Shown in pieces: positions 22,482-30,845 of a stretch of DNA of 47,754 nt (position 1 is its first letter; every line of letters starts with the position of its first letter). A program made the position numbers and the translations under genes. The notes beneath the pieces are model-generated. The model had not been told where the DNA came from, ran no database searches, and saw only the letters and a program-made list of their open reading frames with translations. The stretch is taken from assembly GCF_050313795.1 (NCBI RefSeq), contig NZ_JBNPMC010000028.1:1-47754 (forward strand). The letters run 5' to 3'. Source of the stretch: CAMBRQ01 sp945870325 (lineage in GTDB: Bacteria > Bacillota > Clostridia > Lachnospirales > Lachnospiraceae).

Positions 22482-24020
22482 TTATTTCACAAGCAGGCTC
22501 TTGCCTGTCATTTCTTTTGGCTGTTCCATTCCCATAAGTTCGATCAATGTCGGTGCGATGTCTGCCAGGCATCCGCCTTCTCTCAACTTATAAGCCGGAT
22601 CTGCATTTACAAGGATGAATGGTACTGGATTCGTTGTGTGGGCAGTGAACGGCTCTCCACTCTCTTCATCAATCAGCTGTTCTGCGTTACCATGGTCGGC
22701 ACAGATGAACATCTGTCCGTCTACTTCCTTGATAGCATCGACCGCCTTGCCTACACACTCATCGACTGCCTCAATCGCTTTGATTGCTGCGGCTTCCACA
22801 CCTGTATGACCAACCATATCCGGGTTCGCGAAATTAATGATAATTACATCATAGTGATTAGATTTGATTGCTTCTACCAGTTTATCGCATACTTCATAAG
22901 CGCTCATCTCTGGCTTCAGATCGTAAGTCGCTACCTTTGGTGACTTAACCAGGATTCTGTCCTCACCTTCATTCGGCTCTTCTACACCGCCATTGAAGAA
23001 GAATGTTACGTGTGCATATTTCTCTGTCTCAGCGATACGTGCCTGTTTCTTATCATTTGCTGCAAGAAACTCGCCAAATGTATTGGTAATCTCTTCTTTC
23101 ACGAATGCAACCTGTTTATTCTCAATCGTCACATCATATTCGGTAAAACATACATACGTTGTCTTTACTCTCTCGCCTCTATCGAATCCTGTAAATTCAT
23201 CATCACAGAAAGTTCTGGTAATCTCTCTTGCACGATCCGGACGGAAGTTAAAGAAGATGATCGAATCATTATCCTTAATCGTTGCAACAGGAGCGCCATC
23301 TTTCATAACTACTGTTGGAAGCACGAATTCATCCGTTGCATCCTTATCATAAGAAGCCTGGATTCCTTCCGGTCCGCTTACTGCCATCTCACCTTCACCA
23401 TAAACCATTGCTCTGTATGCCTTCTCTACACGATCCCAGCGGTTATCACGGTCCATAGCATAGTAGCGTCCCATCACTGTTGCGACTTCACCAACGCCAA
23501 TCTCCTGCATCTTTGCTACTAATTCTTCAACATATTCTTTTCCGGATGCCGGAGGTGTATCACGTCCGTCAAGGAAGCAATGTACATATACCTTTTCAAC
23601 ACCCTGTCTCTTTGCCAATTCTAACAGTCCATAGATATGTGTATTGTGGCTGTGTACGCCGCCATCGGATACAAGACCGAACATATGAAGCGCACTGTCA
23701 TTCTTCTTAGCATTCTCACATGCTGCAAGAAGTGCCTTATTCTCGAAGAAATCTCCATCCTGAATCGCCTTTGTAATCTTGGTAAGATCCTGATATACGA
23801 TACGTCCTGCTCCCATGTTCAGGTGTCCTACTTCTGAGTTACCCATCTGTCCGTCCGGAAGACCTACAGCCATTCCGCTTGCATTTCCTTTGACAAATGG
23901 ATACTCTGCCATTAATTTATCCATAACCGATGTCTGCCCTTGCGCAACAGCGTTTCCGGTAGTATTCTCATTCAATCCATAGCCATCTAAAATCATTAAT
24001 ACTGTTGGTTTTTTGCTCAT
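22482..24020 (-). CDS. gpmI: 2,3-bisphosphoglycerate-independent phosphoglycerate mutase
   Basis: 512 residues, full length for the Mn2+-dependent enzyme that interconverts 3- and 2-phosphoglycerate. The N-terminal metal site LMILDGYGLNENTTGNAV and the phosphoserine loop MGNSEVGHLNMGAGR are present, as are HCFLDGRDTPP, NFRPDRAREI, NFANPDMVGHTG and the C-terminal metal site ICADHGNAEQL. It is the distal member of the glycolytic cluster gap-pgk-tpiA-(esterase)-gpmI, 91 bp after the esterase. No terminator separates the esterase from gpmI, so they may share a transcript. Confidence 0.97.
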   Translation of the reverse strand: MSKKPTVLMILDGYGLNENTTGNAVAQGQTSVMDKLMAEYPFVKGNASGMAVGLPDGQMGNSEVGHLNMGAGRIVYQDLTKITKAIQDGDFFENKALLAACENAKKNDSALHMFGLVSDGGVHSHNTHIYGLLELAKRQGVEKVYVHCFLDGRDTPPASGKEYVEELVAKMQEIGVGEVATVMGRYYAMDRDNRWDRVEKAYRAMVYGEGEMAVSGPEGIQASYDKDATDEFVLPTVVMKDGAPVATIKDNDSIIFFNFRPDRAREITRTFCDDEFTGFDRGERVKTTYVCFTEYDVTIENKQVAFVKEEITNTFGEFLAANDKKQARIAETEKYAHVTFFFNGGVEEPNEGEDRILVKSPKVATYDLKPEMSAYEVCDKLVEAIKSNHYDVIIINFANPDMVGHTGVEAAAIKAIEAVDECVGKAVDAIKEVDGQMFICADHGNAEQLIDEESGEPFTAHTTNPVPFILVNADPAYKLREGGCLADIAPTLIELMGMEQPKEMTGKSLLVK

Positions 24021-24110
24021 GTCTATTCTCCTTTTTGACTCTCTTTTTATTTCATCTCACAAAGCAATCCCTGCTCCATGAAACCAGTTACCAAATGCAC
24101 CTGCTAATCA

Positions 24111-24938
24111 TTACACACCACACAATTTATCGATCCATGCATCTGCCAGATCTATCCACTGCGCACATTCTTCCTGAACACCGCTTCCATCCTCGCGTTC
24201 TACCAAAGAATTGGCAAGGCTAAGACCGTGCTCTCCTTCCGGGAAAATATGCAGTTCAACCGGGACATTCACCTTGCGAAGCGCCATCGCCATCAGCAAA
24301 GAATTCTCCACCGGCACGGTTGCATCAGTGGCTGTATGCCACATAAAACAAGACGGCATTGTCTTTGTCACCTGTTTCTCAAGAGACATCGCATCCGCAC
24401 ATTGACTAAGTTTGTCTCCCAAGAGATTCTCAAAACTTCCCATATGGGCATATCTGGGATCAGAAGTAATCACAGGATAACTCAGCATAATTCCCTTCGG
24501 TCTCAGTTCCTCTGCCTTCGCCTGAAGTTTAGAACTCATGAATTCCTGATTCCAGAAGATGCCGTAACTCGCTGCAAGATGTCCTCCGGCAGATGCCCCC
24601 TGAACCACGATCTTATCTACATCAACACTCCATTCTCTGGCATGTTCATGTATGATCTTCATCGCCTGCCCCACTTCCAGAACCTGTGTTGGGAAACAGG
24701 ATGGTGCTACCGAATAGCGCAGCACACACACATGATATCCCCTACTTAAGAAATGCATTGCAACCGGCTCTCCCTCCCGGTAACTGGTCATCTCATAACC
24801 GCCTCCCGGACAAATGATAATCATCGGCCTTTTCTGAATCTTAAGCAGCCGGTCATGCGGCGTATCCAGAATATAAGTCTCAAGCCTTGCATAATCCGCA
24901 GAGCCTTCTACCCGTATCGGAATCTCTTGATAAATCAT
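24111..24938 (-). CDS. Alpha/beta hydrolase (esterase)
   Basis: 275 residues, alpha/beta hydrolase fold of the BD-FAE/acetyl-esterase (Aes-like) group. The oxyanion region is IIICPGGGYEM, the nucleophile elbow is VQGASAGGHLAASYG, the acid is in HTATDATVPVENSLL, and the histidine is in FPEGEHGLSLA. No signal peptide is seen, so it should act inside the cell, perhaps removing acetyl or other acyl groups from imported oligosaccharides, which is inference. It interrupts the glycolytic gene order between tpiA and gpmI and is preceded by the tpiA terminator, so it probably has its own promoter. Confidence 0.88.
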   Translation of the reverse strand: MIYQEIPIRVEGSADYARLETYILDTPHDRLLKIQKRPMIIICPGGGYEMTSYREGEPVAMHFLSRGYHVCVLRYSVAPSCFPTQVLEVGQAMKIIHEHAREWSVDVDKIVVQGASAGGHLAASYGIFWNQEFMSSKLQAKAEELRPKGIMLSYPVITSDPRYAHMGSFENLLGDKLSQCADAMSLEKQVTKTMPSCFMWHTATDATVPVENSLLMAMALRKVNVPVELHIFPEGEHGLSLANSLVEREDGSGVQEECAQWIDLADAWIDKLCGV

Positions 24939-24970
24939 AAAACAATCCTTTCCTCATGCCTTGGCAACCA

Positions 24971-25002
24971 AAAATCGTAGGGAGCGTATGCTGCCCCCTA
25001 CG
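24971..25002 (-). terminator. Terminator after tpiA
   Basis: On the minus strand CGTAGGGGGCAGC and GCTCCCTACG form a hairpin followed by ATTTTTGG, 14 bp beyond the tpiA stop. It separates tpiA from the esterase. Confidence 0.8.
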
Positions 25003-25015
25003 ACTGAATTTACTC

Positions 25016-25765
25016 TTACTTGTAATTTACAATCTTACCAAAGTCAGCCTTCAGAGAAGCTCCACCAACGAGTCCTCCGTCAATATCAGCCTGAGCAAAT
25101 AACTCTGCTGCATTGCCTGCATTTACAGATCCGCCGTACTGGATACGGATTGCCTCTGCTGTTGCTTCATCGTAAACTTCCGCGATGCATGCACGGATTC
25201 CTGCACATACTTCTTCAGCCTGTTCTGTTGTAGCTGTCTTTCCTGTTCCGATTGCCCAGATTGGCTCATAAGCGATAACTGCTTCTTTTGCCTGATCCGC
25301 TGTTACGTTCAGGAATCCAACTTTAACCTGCTGACGAATGAAATCCATCGTTACACCCTGCTCTCTCTGCTCCAGGGTCTCGCCACAGCACATGATCGGT
25401 GTAATACCATGCTCAAATGCTTTTAACATCTTCTTGTTAACTGTCTCATTGGTCTCTGCGAAATATTCTCTTCTCTCGGAGTGTCCAAGGACAACGTATT
25501 TTACTCCTGCATCTGTAAGCATTGCCGGAGAAATCTCTCCTGTGTATGCTCCGCTCTCTTCAAAATACATGTTCTCTGCACCAACCTCAATGTTTGTGCC
25601 TTTGCATGCTTCTACTACAGGGATGATGTCGATTGCCGGTACACAGAATACTACATCAACATCTTCGCTTGCTACTAATGGTTTTAATTCTTCAACTAAT
25701 GCAACTGCCTCGCTTGGAGTCTTATTCATCTTCCAGTTGCCTGCTACAATTTTTCTTCTTGCCAT
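25016..25765 (-). CDS. tpiA: Triosephosphate isomerase
   Basis: 249 residues, normal length. It interconverts dihydroxyacetone phosphate and glyceraldehyde-3-phosphate. The catalytic residues are in place: K in NWKMNK near residue 12, H in VLGHSERREYF, and E in AYEPIWAIGTGKTAT; the phosphate loop appears as QYGGSVNAGNA and GGLVGGASL. It starts 65 bp after the pgk stop, so the two are probably cotranscribed, and it ends in a strong terminator. Confidence 0.98.
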   Translation of the reverse strand: MARRKIVAGNWKMNKTPSEAVALVEELKPLVASEDVDVVFCVPAIDIIPVVEACKGTNIEVGAENMYFEESGAYTGEISPAMLTDAGVKYVVLGHSERREYFAETNETVNKKMLKAFEHGITPIMCCGETLEQREQGVTMDFIRQQVKVGFLNVTADQAKEAVIAYEPIWAIGTGKTATTEQAEEVCAGIRACIAEVYDEATAEAIRIQYGGSVNAGNAAELFAQADIDGGLVGGASLKADFGKIVNYK

Positions 25766-25830
25766 GATATATTCTCCTAATATTATTCTTATATTATCTT
25801 TCTCAATAGATATACAACTTCGCCAAGTGC

Positions 25831-27024
25831 TTACTTATCATTAGCAGCTGCTACACCCGGTAATTCCTTGCCTTCCAGGAATTCAAGAGATGCACCACCA
25901 CCTGTTGAGATATGTGTCATCTTGTCACCATATCCTAACTGGTTAACTGCTGCTGCAGAGTCTCCTCCACCGATGATTGTTACAGCATCTGTATCTGCAA
26001 GTGCTTTTGCTACTGCTTCTGTACCATGAGCGAATTTCGGCATCTCGAAGCATCCCATTGGTCCGTTCCAAACAACAGTCTTAGCATCCTGAACTGCTTC
26101 ACAGAAGATCTTCTCTGTGTCTGGTCCGATGTCAAGTCCTTCCCATCCCTCCGGAATCTCGCCGGATTTTACAACCTTAGAATTAGCATCATTAGAGAAA
26201 TCATCTGCGATAACTGTATCTACTGGAAGTAACAGTTTTACACCTTTCTCTTCTGCTTTCTTCAGCATGTTCAGTGCATATTCGCAGTAATCTGCTTCAA
26301 GAAGAGAATTTCCTACACTTCCGCCCTGTGCTTTAGAGAATGTATAAGACATACCTCCACCAATGATTAATGTATCAACCTTATCAAGAAGGTTCTCGAT
26401 CACAGAGATCTTGCTGGATACCTTAGCACCGCCAAGGATTGCAACGAATGGTCTCTCCGGATTATTTACTGCATTTCCAAGGAAATCGATTTCTTTCTGC
26501 ATCAGATATCCTACAGCTGCTGTATCAACAAATTCTGTCACCCCAACGTTAGAGCAGTGTGCACGGTGAGCTGTACCAAATGCATCGTTCACGAATACTT
26601 CGCAAAGAGAAGCAAGTTCTTTGCTGAACGCTTCGCCATTCTTGGTCTCTTCTGCTCTGTAACGTGTGTTTTCAAGAAGGATTACATCTCCATCCTGCAT
26701 TGCTTCTACTGCTGCTTTTGCATTCTCCCCAACTACTTCCGGGTCTGCTGCAAATTTTACTTCCTGTCCAAGAAGTTCAGACAGACGAACTGCTACTGGT
26801 GCAAGAGACAACTCCGGCTTCGGCTCTCCCTTCGGTTTTCCAAGGTGGGAACAAAGAATAATCTTGCCGCCATCTGCGATTAATTTCTTAATTGTAGGAA
26901 GTGCTGCAACCAGACGGTTCTCATCTGTAATCTTTCCATCAATAAGAGGAACGTTGAAGTCACATCTTACAAGTACTTTTTTGCCTTTTACATTAATATC
27001 ATCTACTGATTTTTTATTAAGCAT
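25831..27024 (-). CDS. pgk: Phosphoglycerate kinase
   Basis: 397 residues, full length. It makes ATP and 3-phosphoglycerate from 1,3-bisphosphoglycerate. The signature VLVRCDFNVPLIDGKITDE opens the protein, with SHLGKPKGE, GCFEMPKFAHGT and the nucleotide loop IIGGGDSAAAVNQLG further on. A GAGGAGG ribosome site precedes the ATG. It lies between the gap terminator and tpiA; transcription may come from partial readthrough of gap or from a weak promoter in the 65 bp after the terminator, where no convincing -35/-10 pair was seen. Confidence 0.98.
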   Translation of the reverse strand: MLNKKSVDDINVKGKKVLVRCDFNVPLIDGKITDENRLVAALPTIKKLIADGGKIILCSHLGKPKGEPKPELSLAPVAVRLSELLGQEVKFAADPEVVGENAKAAVEAMQDGDVILLENTRYRAEETKNGEAFSKELASLCEVFVNDAFGTAHRAHCSNVGVTEFVDTAAVGYLMQKEIDFLGNAVNNPERPFVAILGGAKVSSKISVIENLLDKVDTLIIGGGMSYTFSKAQGGSVGNSLLEADYCEYALNMLKKAEEKGVKLLLPVDTVIADDFSNDANSKVVKSGEIPEGWEGLDIGPDTEKIFCEAVQDAKTVVWNGPMGCFEMPKFAHGTEAVAKALADTDAVTIIGGGDSAAAVNQLGYGDKMTHISTGGGASLEFLEGKELPGVAAANDK

Positions 27025-27090
27025 TGATTTGCCTCCTCAGTTATATTTATTAAGGGTATGTATTGCCCCTATATTCTTGAATTTGATACT

Positions 27091-27126
27091 AAAAAGGGTC
27101 CGGTCCTTTATAAGACCGGACCCTTT
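27091..27126 (-). terminator. Strong terminator between gap and pgk
   Basis: Perfect 13-bp stem AAAGGGTCCGGTC / GACCGGACCCTTT with an 8-base loop and a T-run at 27091-27095 in the minus-strand direction. It lies about 105 bp after the gap stop, leaving a long 3' untranslated region. Confidence 0.92.
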
Positions 27127-27130
27127 GTGA

Positions 27131-27231
27131 GTCTTAAGTAAGGTAGTTCTTCGAGACCAGGCTCGACAATACCTCGCCAAGTTCCGAAGAACAGCATTCG
27201 CACTAAGGTCGAAAAGACCTCACTAAGTGCT
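27131..27231 (-). ncRNA. Structured 3' untranslated region of gap
   Basis: About 100 non-coding bases between the gap stop and its terminator can fold into at least two hairpins: GTTCTTCG (27146-27153) with CGAAGAAC (27185-27192), and GCACT-AGGTC with GACCT-AGTGC across 27200-27230. The heptamer CACTAAG occurs twice. With the terminator hairpin this could be a 3'-UTR-derived small RNA or an mRNA stabiliser. This is an inference; no known RNA family is recognised. Confidence 0.3.
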
Positions 27232-28245
27232 CTATGCTAATTCAGAGAAGTATTTGATTGTTCTTACCATCTGGCTTGTGTAAGAATTCTCATTGTCATA
27301 CCAAGATACAACCTGAACCTCTGTTGTTCCGTTGTCTAACTGGCATACCATTGTCTGAGTAGCATCGAATAATGAACCATATCTCATACCTACGATATCG
27401 CTGGAAACGATCTCATCTGTATTGTATCCGAAAGATTCTGTAGATGCTGCTTTCATAGCTGCGTTGATCTCATCAACTGTTACAGTTCCTTCAACAACTG
27501 CTGTTAAGATTGTTGTAGATCCTGTTGGGGTTGGAACACGCTGAGCAGCTCCGATTAATTTTCCATTTAACTCTGGAATAACAAGACCGATTGCTTTTGC
27601 AGCACCTGTGCTGTTAGGTACGATATTAACTGCTGCTGCACGAGATCTTCTAAGATCACCTTTTCTCTGTGGTCCGTCAAGTGTCATCTGATCGCCTGTG
27701 TAAGCGTGAATTGTGCACATGATACCAGATTTGATTGGTGCAAGGTCATTAAGAGCCTTAGCCATTGGTGCTAAGCAATTTGTTGTACAAGAAGCTGCAG
27801 AGATAACTGTATCTTCTGGCTTCAGTGTCTCGTGGTTTACATTATATACGATTGTTGGCAGGTCGTTACCAGCTGGTGCTGAGATAACAACTTTTCTTGC
27901 TCCTGCTTTAACGTGAGCAGATGCTTTCTCTTTAGATGTATAGAATCCTGTACACTCAAGAACAACGTCAACACCGATCTCTCCCCATGGAAGTTCCTCA
28001 GCGTTAGCCTTTGCATAGATCTTGATCTCTTTTCCATCAACAACGATAGAATCTTCTGTAGCTTCTACTTTGTCAGCTAAAGCATATTTACCCTGTGAAG
28101 AGTCATACTTTAATAAGTGTGCGAGCATCTTAGGAGATGTCAAGTCGTTGATTGCTACAACTTCATATCCCTCTGCTCCAAACATCTGTCTGAACGCAAG
28201 ACGTCCAATACGTCCAAATCCATTAATCGCTACTTTTACTGCCAT
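27232..28245 (-). CDS. gap: Glyceraldehyde-3-phosphate dehydrogenase, type I
   Basis: 337 residues, full length. NAD-binding INGFGRIGRLAFRQMF opens the protein, the catalytic cysteine lies in ISAASCTTNCLAPM near residue 152, and the substrate loop contains TGAAKAIGLVIPELNGK. The residue pattern after the second beta strand (INDLTSP) fits NAD specificity and a catabolic role. It is read from a near-consensus promoter and separated from pgk by a long 3' UTR and strong terminator, so gap can be expressed at higher levels than the rest of the cluster. Confidence 0.98.
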   Translation of the reverse strand: MAVKVAINGFGRIGRLAFRQMFGAEGYEVVAINDLTSPKMLAHLLKYDSSQGKYALADKVEATEDSIVVDGKEIKIYAKANAEELPWGEIGVDVVLECTGFYTSKEKASAHVKAGARKVVISAPAGNDLPTIVYNVNHETLKPEDTVISAASCTTNCLAPMAKALNDLAPIKSGIMCTIHAYTGDQMTLDGPQRKGDLRRSRAAAVNIVPNSTGAAKAIGLVIPELNGKLIGAAQRVPTPTGSTTILTAVVEGTVTVDEINAAMKAASTESFGYNTDEIVSSDIVGMRYGSLFDATQTMVCQLDNGTTEVQVVSWYDNENSYTSQMVRTIKYFSELA

Positions 28246-28338
28246 GATTAATTCCTCCTAAAGTTTGTTATTAACTGTTTATGCAGTCACCTTTTTGTGA
28301 AGCCTTTAACATCGTTAAATAATCCTCAACTGCTAATA

Positions 28339-28367
28339 ATTGTACTAAATCTGATACAAAAATTCAA
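28339..28367 (-). promoter_or_regulatory. Promoter of gap
   Basis: -35 TTGAAT (28362-28367) and -10 TACAAT (28339-28344), 17-bp spacing, about 85 bp before the ribosome site of gap. Confidence 0.75.
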
Positions 28368-28382
28368 GAGGTTTTCCCATTT

Positions 28383-29213
28383 TTATGGAAGTTGGATAAA
28401 TTTACTCGATCTTGCTGTGTATTCTGTATAATATTTGAACCCACATGCCTTTAATATCTCTGATACTTTATGGAAATCATAGGCGATATGCTCTGGCTTG
28501 TGAGCATCTGCACCAACTGTTATGATCTCTCCTCCCAATTCTCTGTATCTTTTTAATACATCCGAATGCGGATGCGCAAATGGCAGTCCATATTTTAATC
28601 CTGCCATATTTAATTCCAATCCTTTCTCCTTCTCAATCAAGGTTCTTAGGATCTCATCAATAATATCCGCAAATCTCTGGTAAGAATATTCCTTCTCCCG
28701 GTTCGCACCATACCTAACCGCATAGTCCAGATGTCCAAGCACATCATAATCCGAAAGAGTCCTCACATTTTCAAGCGTCGTCTCTAAGATCAGACGATAT
28801 GCTTCTTCATCCGTCCTGTCACGGAACAATCTGCCCGCCGCCGGATCCGTATAGATGTCTTCACCATTCACCCTCTTATATGGAACACTGTGGACAGAAC
28901 CAATAACCATATCAAACGGATATCTATCAACCAGTTCCTTATAATGTTCTCCCAGATAAGGACGAAGCCCCAGTTCAACACCGATCTTGATCTCAATCTG
29001 CTCCTTATACTTCTCTTTTAAAGGCACTAATGTACGAAAATAGGATTCCGGATCAAAGATATCCTCCGGTCCCCATTCCATATTATCTTTATCATAATGA
29101 TCTGTAAAGCAGATCACCTCCAGGCCTTTTGCAATCGCCCCCTGAATCATCTGCTCAGGACTCGCTTCCGAATCACTGGAAAACGATGAATGCATGTGTA
29201 CGTCTGCTCTCAT
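28383..29213 (-). CDS. PHP-domain histidinol-phosphatase (HisK/HisJ type)
   Basis: 276 residues. The PHP metal-binding motifs are all visible: ADVHMHSSFSSDSE at the start, EVICFTDHYD, IGVELGLRP, VIGSVHS, LGHLDYAVRYG and VGADAHKPEHIA. The length and motifs match HisK-type histidinol-phosphatases (histidinol phosphate to histidinol). No other his genes are adjacent, so a different phosphoester substrate is possible. Its ATG overlaps the mnmA stop by four bases (ATGA), so it is the last gene of the isc-mnmA operon. Confidence 0.85.
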   Translation of the reverse strand: MRADVHMHSSFSSDSEASPEQMIQGAIAKGLEVICFTDHYDKDNMEWGPEDIFDPESYFRTLVPLKEKYKEQIEIKIGVELGLRPYLGEHYKELVDRYPFDMVIGSVHSVPYKRVNGEDIYTDPAAGRLFRDRTDEEAYRLILETTLENVRTLSDYDVLGHLDYAVRYGANREKEYSYQRFADIIDEILRTLIEKEKGLELNMAGLKYGLPFAHPHSDVLKRYRELGGEIITVGADAHKPEHIAYDFHKVSEILKACGFKYYTEYTARSSKFIQLP

Positions 29214-30307
29214 TCTCTTTCTTCTCCTCCTATAATCGTTCCGCCACCCAGCACATACTCACCGTCATACAAGACAACTGCCTGTCCCGGAGTAATTGCC
29301 CTCTGCGGCTCTTCAAATACACACAGGATCTCGTCTTCTCCCGTCTTCTCCACCGTGCACCATGCACCTCGGTGATTATAGCGTATCTTCGCCCATACCC
29401 TCTTTTTCTCAGGCAAGTCCTCTACCGACATAAAATTCACCTGATTCGCTCTGACATAACGGGACATGGATTCTTCATTGGTTCCCACTACCACTTCATT
29501 CGTCTCAGGGCGAATCTCCAGAACGAACACCGGATGTCCCAGTGATAATCCCAATCCCTTTCGCTGGCCAACCGTATAATGGACAATTCCCTTATGCTGT
29601 CCCACAATCGTCCCGTCAGACAACACAAAATTACCGGGGAAACTCTTCACTCCGGCATTGTCTTCAATATAAGATGCATAATCTCCATCCGGCACAAAAC
29701 AGATATCCTGACTGTCTGGTTTATGTGCCACCTGAAGTCCAATCTGTTCTGCCATCTTACGGATCTGCTCTTTAGAATAACTGCCTACAGGCATCAATGT
29801 ATGCGCTAACTGCTCTTGGGTAAGATTATAAAGCGCATAGGTCTGATCCTTTGCATCTGTCTCTGATACGCGAAGTGCATATCTTCCGTTCGCCAGCCTG
29901 TCGATTCTTGCATAATGTCCGGTTGCTATATAATCCGCTCCGATATCCATGCTTCTCTTAAGAAGTGCCTCCCATTTCACATAACGGTTACAGGCAATGC
30001 AAGGATTCGGCGTTCTCCCATGGAGATATTCGTCTACAAAATAGTCAATTACAGATTCTTTGAATTCCCGCTTAAAATTCATAACATAATAAGGGATATC
30101 CAGAGATGCCGCCACTCGTCTGGCATCGTCCACCGCACTCAAGCCACAGCAGCCTCCCTGCTCCTCCTGAACGCTTTGTTCTTCCTCCTGCCAGATCTGC
30201 ATGGTCACGCCTATAACATCGTATCCCTGCTCTCTCAACAGCCAGGCTGCCACGGAGGAATCAACTCCTCCGGACATCCCTACTACCACTTTTTTCTTCT
30301 CCATCAT
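29210..30307 (-). CDS. mnmA: tRNA-specific 2-thiouridylase MnmA
   Basis: 365 residues, full length. It thiolates uridine 34 of Lys, Glu and Gln tRNAs using ATP and sulfur from a cysteine desulfurase. The PP-loop GMSGGVDSSVAAWLL is near residues 9-23, the first catalytic cysteine is in PNPCIACNRYVKW, the second in DSQDICFVPDGDY, and the conserved GQRKGLGL and TGHYAR are present. Placement directly after nifS-nifU fits its need for persulfide sulfur. It is translationally coupled to the PHP phosphatase gene. Confidence 0.97.
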   Translation of the reverse strand: MMEKKKVVVGMSGGVDSSVAAWLLREQGYDVIGVTMQIWQEEEQSVQEEQGGCCGLSAVDDARRVAASLDIPYYVMNFKREFKESVIDYFVDEYLHGRTPNPCIACNRYVKWEALLKRSMDIGADYIATGHYARIDRLANGRYALRVSETDAKDQTYALYNLTQEQLAHTLMPVGSYSKEQIRKMAEQIGLQVAHKPDSQDICFVPDGDYASYIEDNAGVKSFPGNFVLSDGTIVGQHKGIVHYTVGQRKGLGLSLGHPVFVLEIRPETNEVVVGTNEESMSRYVRANQVNFMSVEDLPEKKRVWAKIRYNHRGAWCTVEKTGEDEILCVFEEPQRAITPGQAVVLYDGEYVLGGGTIIGGEERE

Positions 30308-30373
30308 CTCTCCGCCTGAGTGATCGGTTGAATCTTCTATCCTGCTTCTCCCGACATACTCTTTCTTCGCTGC

Positions 30374-30817
30374 TTAATATTCCTCTTCTTCCTCTTCCTC
30401 GCCCTCGTGAATATCGGACTTTGGTTTCTCCAAACCTTCAATCTTGATTCCATGCTTCTCCGCATAATCCCACAGTGCCGCATGAATGGCTTCTTCTGCC
30501 AGCAATGAACAGTGTACCTTTACCGGAGGCAGTCCATCCAGCGCTTCCATAACCGCTTTGTTCGTCACTTCCATCGCCTCTTGAATCGACTTGCCTTTTA
30601 CCAGTTCCGTTGCCATACTGCTGGTTGCTACAGCCGCACCACAGCCAAATGTTTTGAACTTAACATCGCGAATGATCTGGTTGTCGTCAATATCCAGATA
30701 GATTCTCATAATATCTCCGCATTTTGCATTTCCTACTGTTCCAACTCCACTGGCATTCTCTATCTCACCAACATTTCTCGGATGTTGGAAATGATCCATT
30801 ACTTTTTCTGTATACAT
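30374..30817 (-). CDS. nifU: Iron-sulfur cluster scaffold protein NifU/IscU
   Basis: 147 residues from the ATG that follows AGGAGG by eight bases. The three cluster-ligand cysteines sit in GNAKCGDIM, KTFGCGAAVATSS and VHCSLLAEEAI, with the conserved aspartate next to the first. This is the short NifU-like scaffold found beside NifS in Firmicutes. It assembles 2Fe-2S or 4Fe-4S clusters with sulfur from the desulfurase. The C-terminus ends in a short run of glutamates (EGEEEEEEEY). It lies 28 bp downstream of nifS in the iscR-nifS-nifU-mnmA operon. Confidence 0.95.
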   Translation of the reverse strand: MYTEKVMDHFQHPRNVGEIENASGVGTVGNAKCGDIMRIYLDIDDNQIIRDVKFKTFGCGAAVATSSMATELVKGKSIQEAMEVTNKAVMEALDGLPPVKVHCSLLAEEAIHAALWDYAEKHGIKIEGLEKPKSDIHEGEEEEEEEY

Positions 30818-30845
30818 AATTATTTCCTCCTGTACATACAATTTA

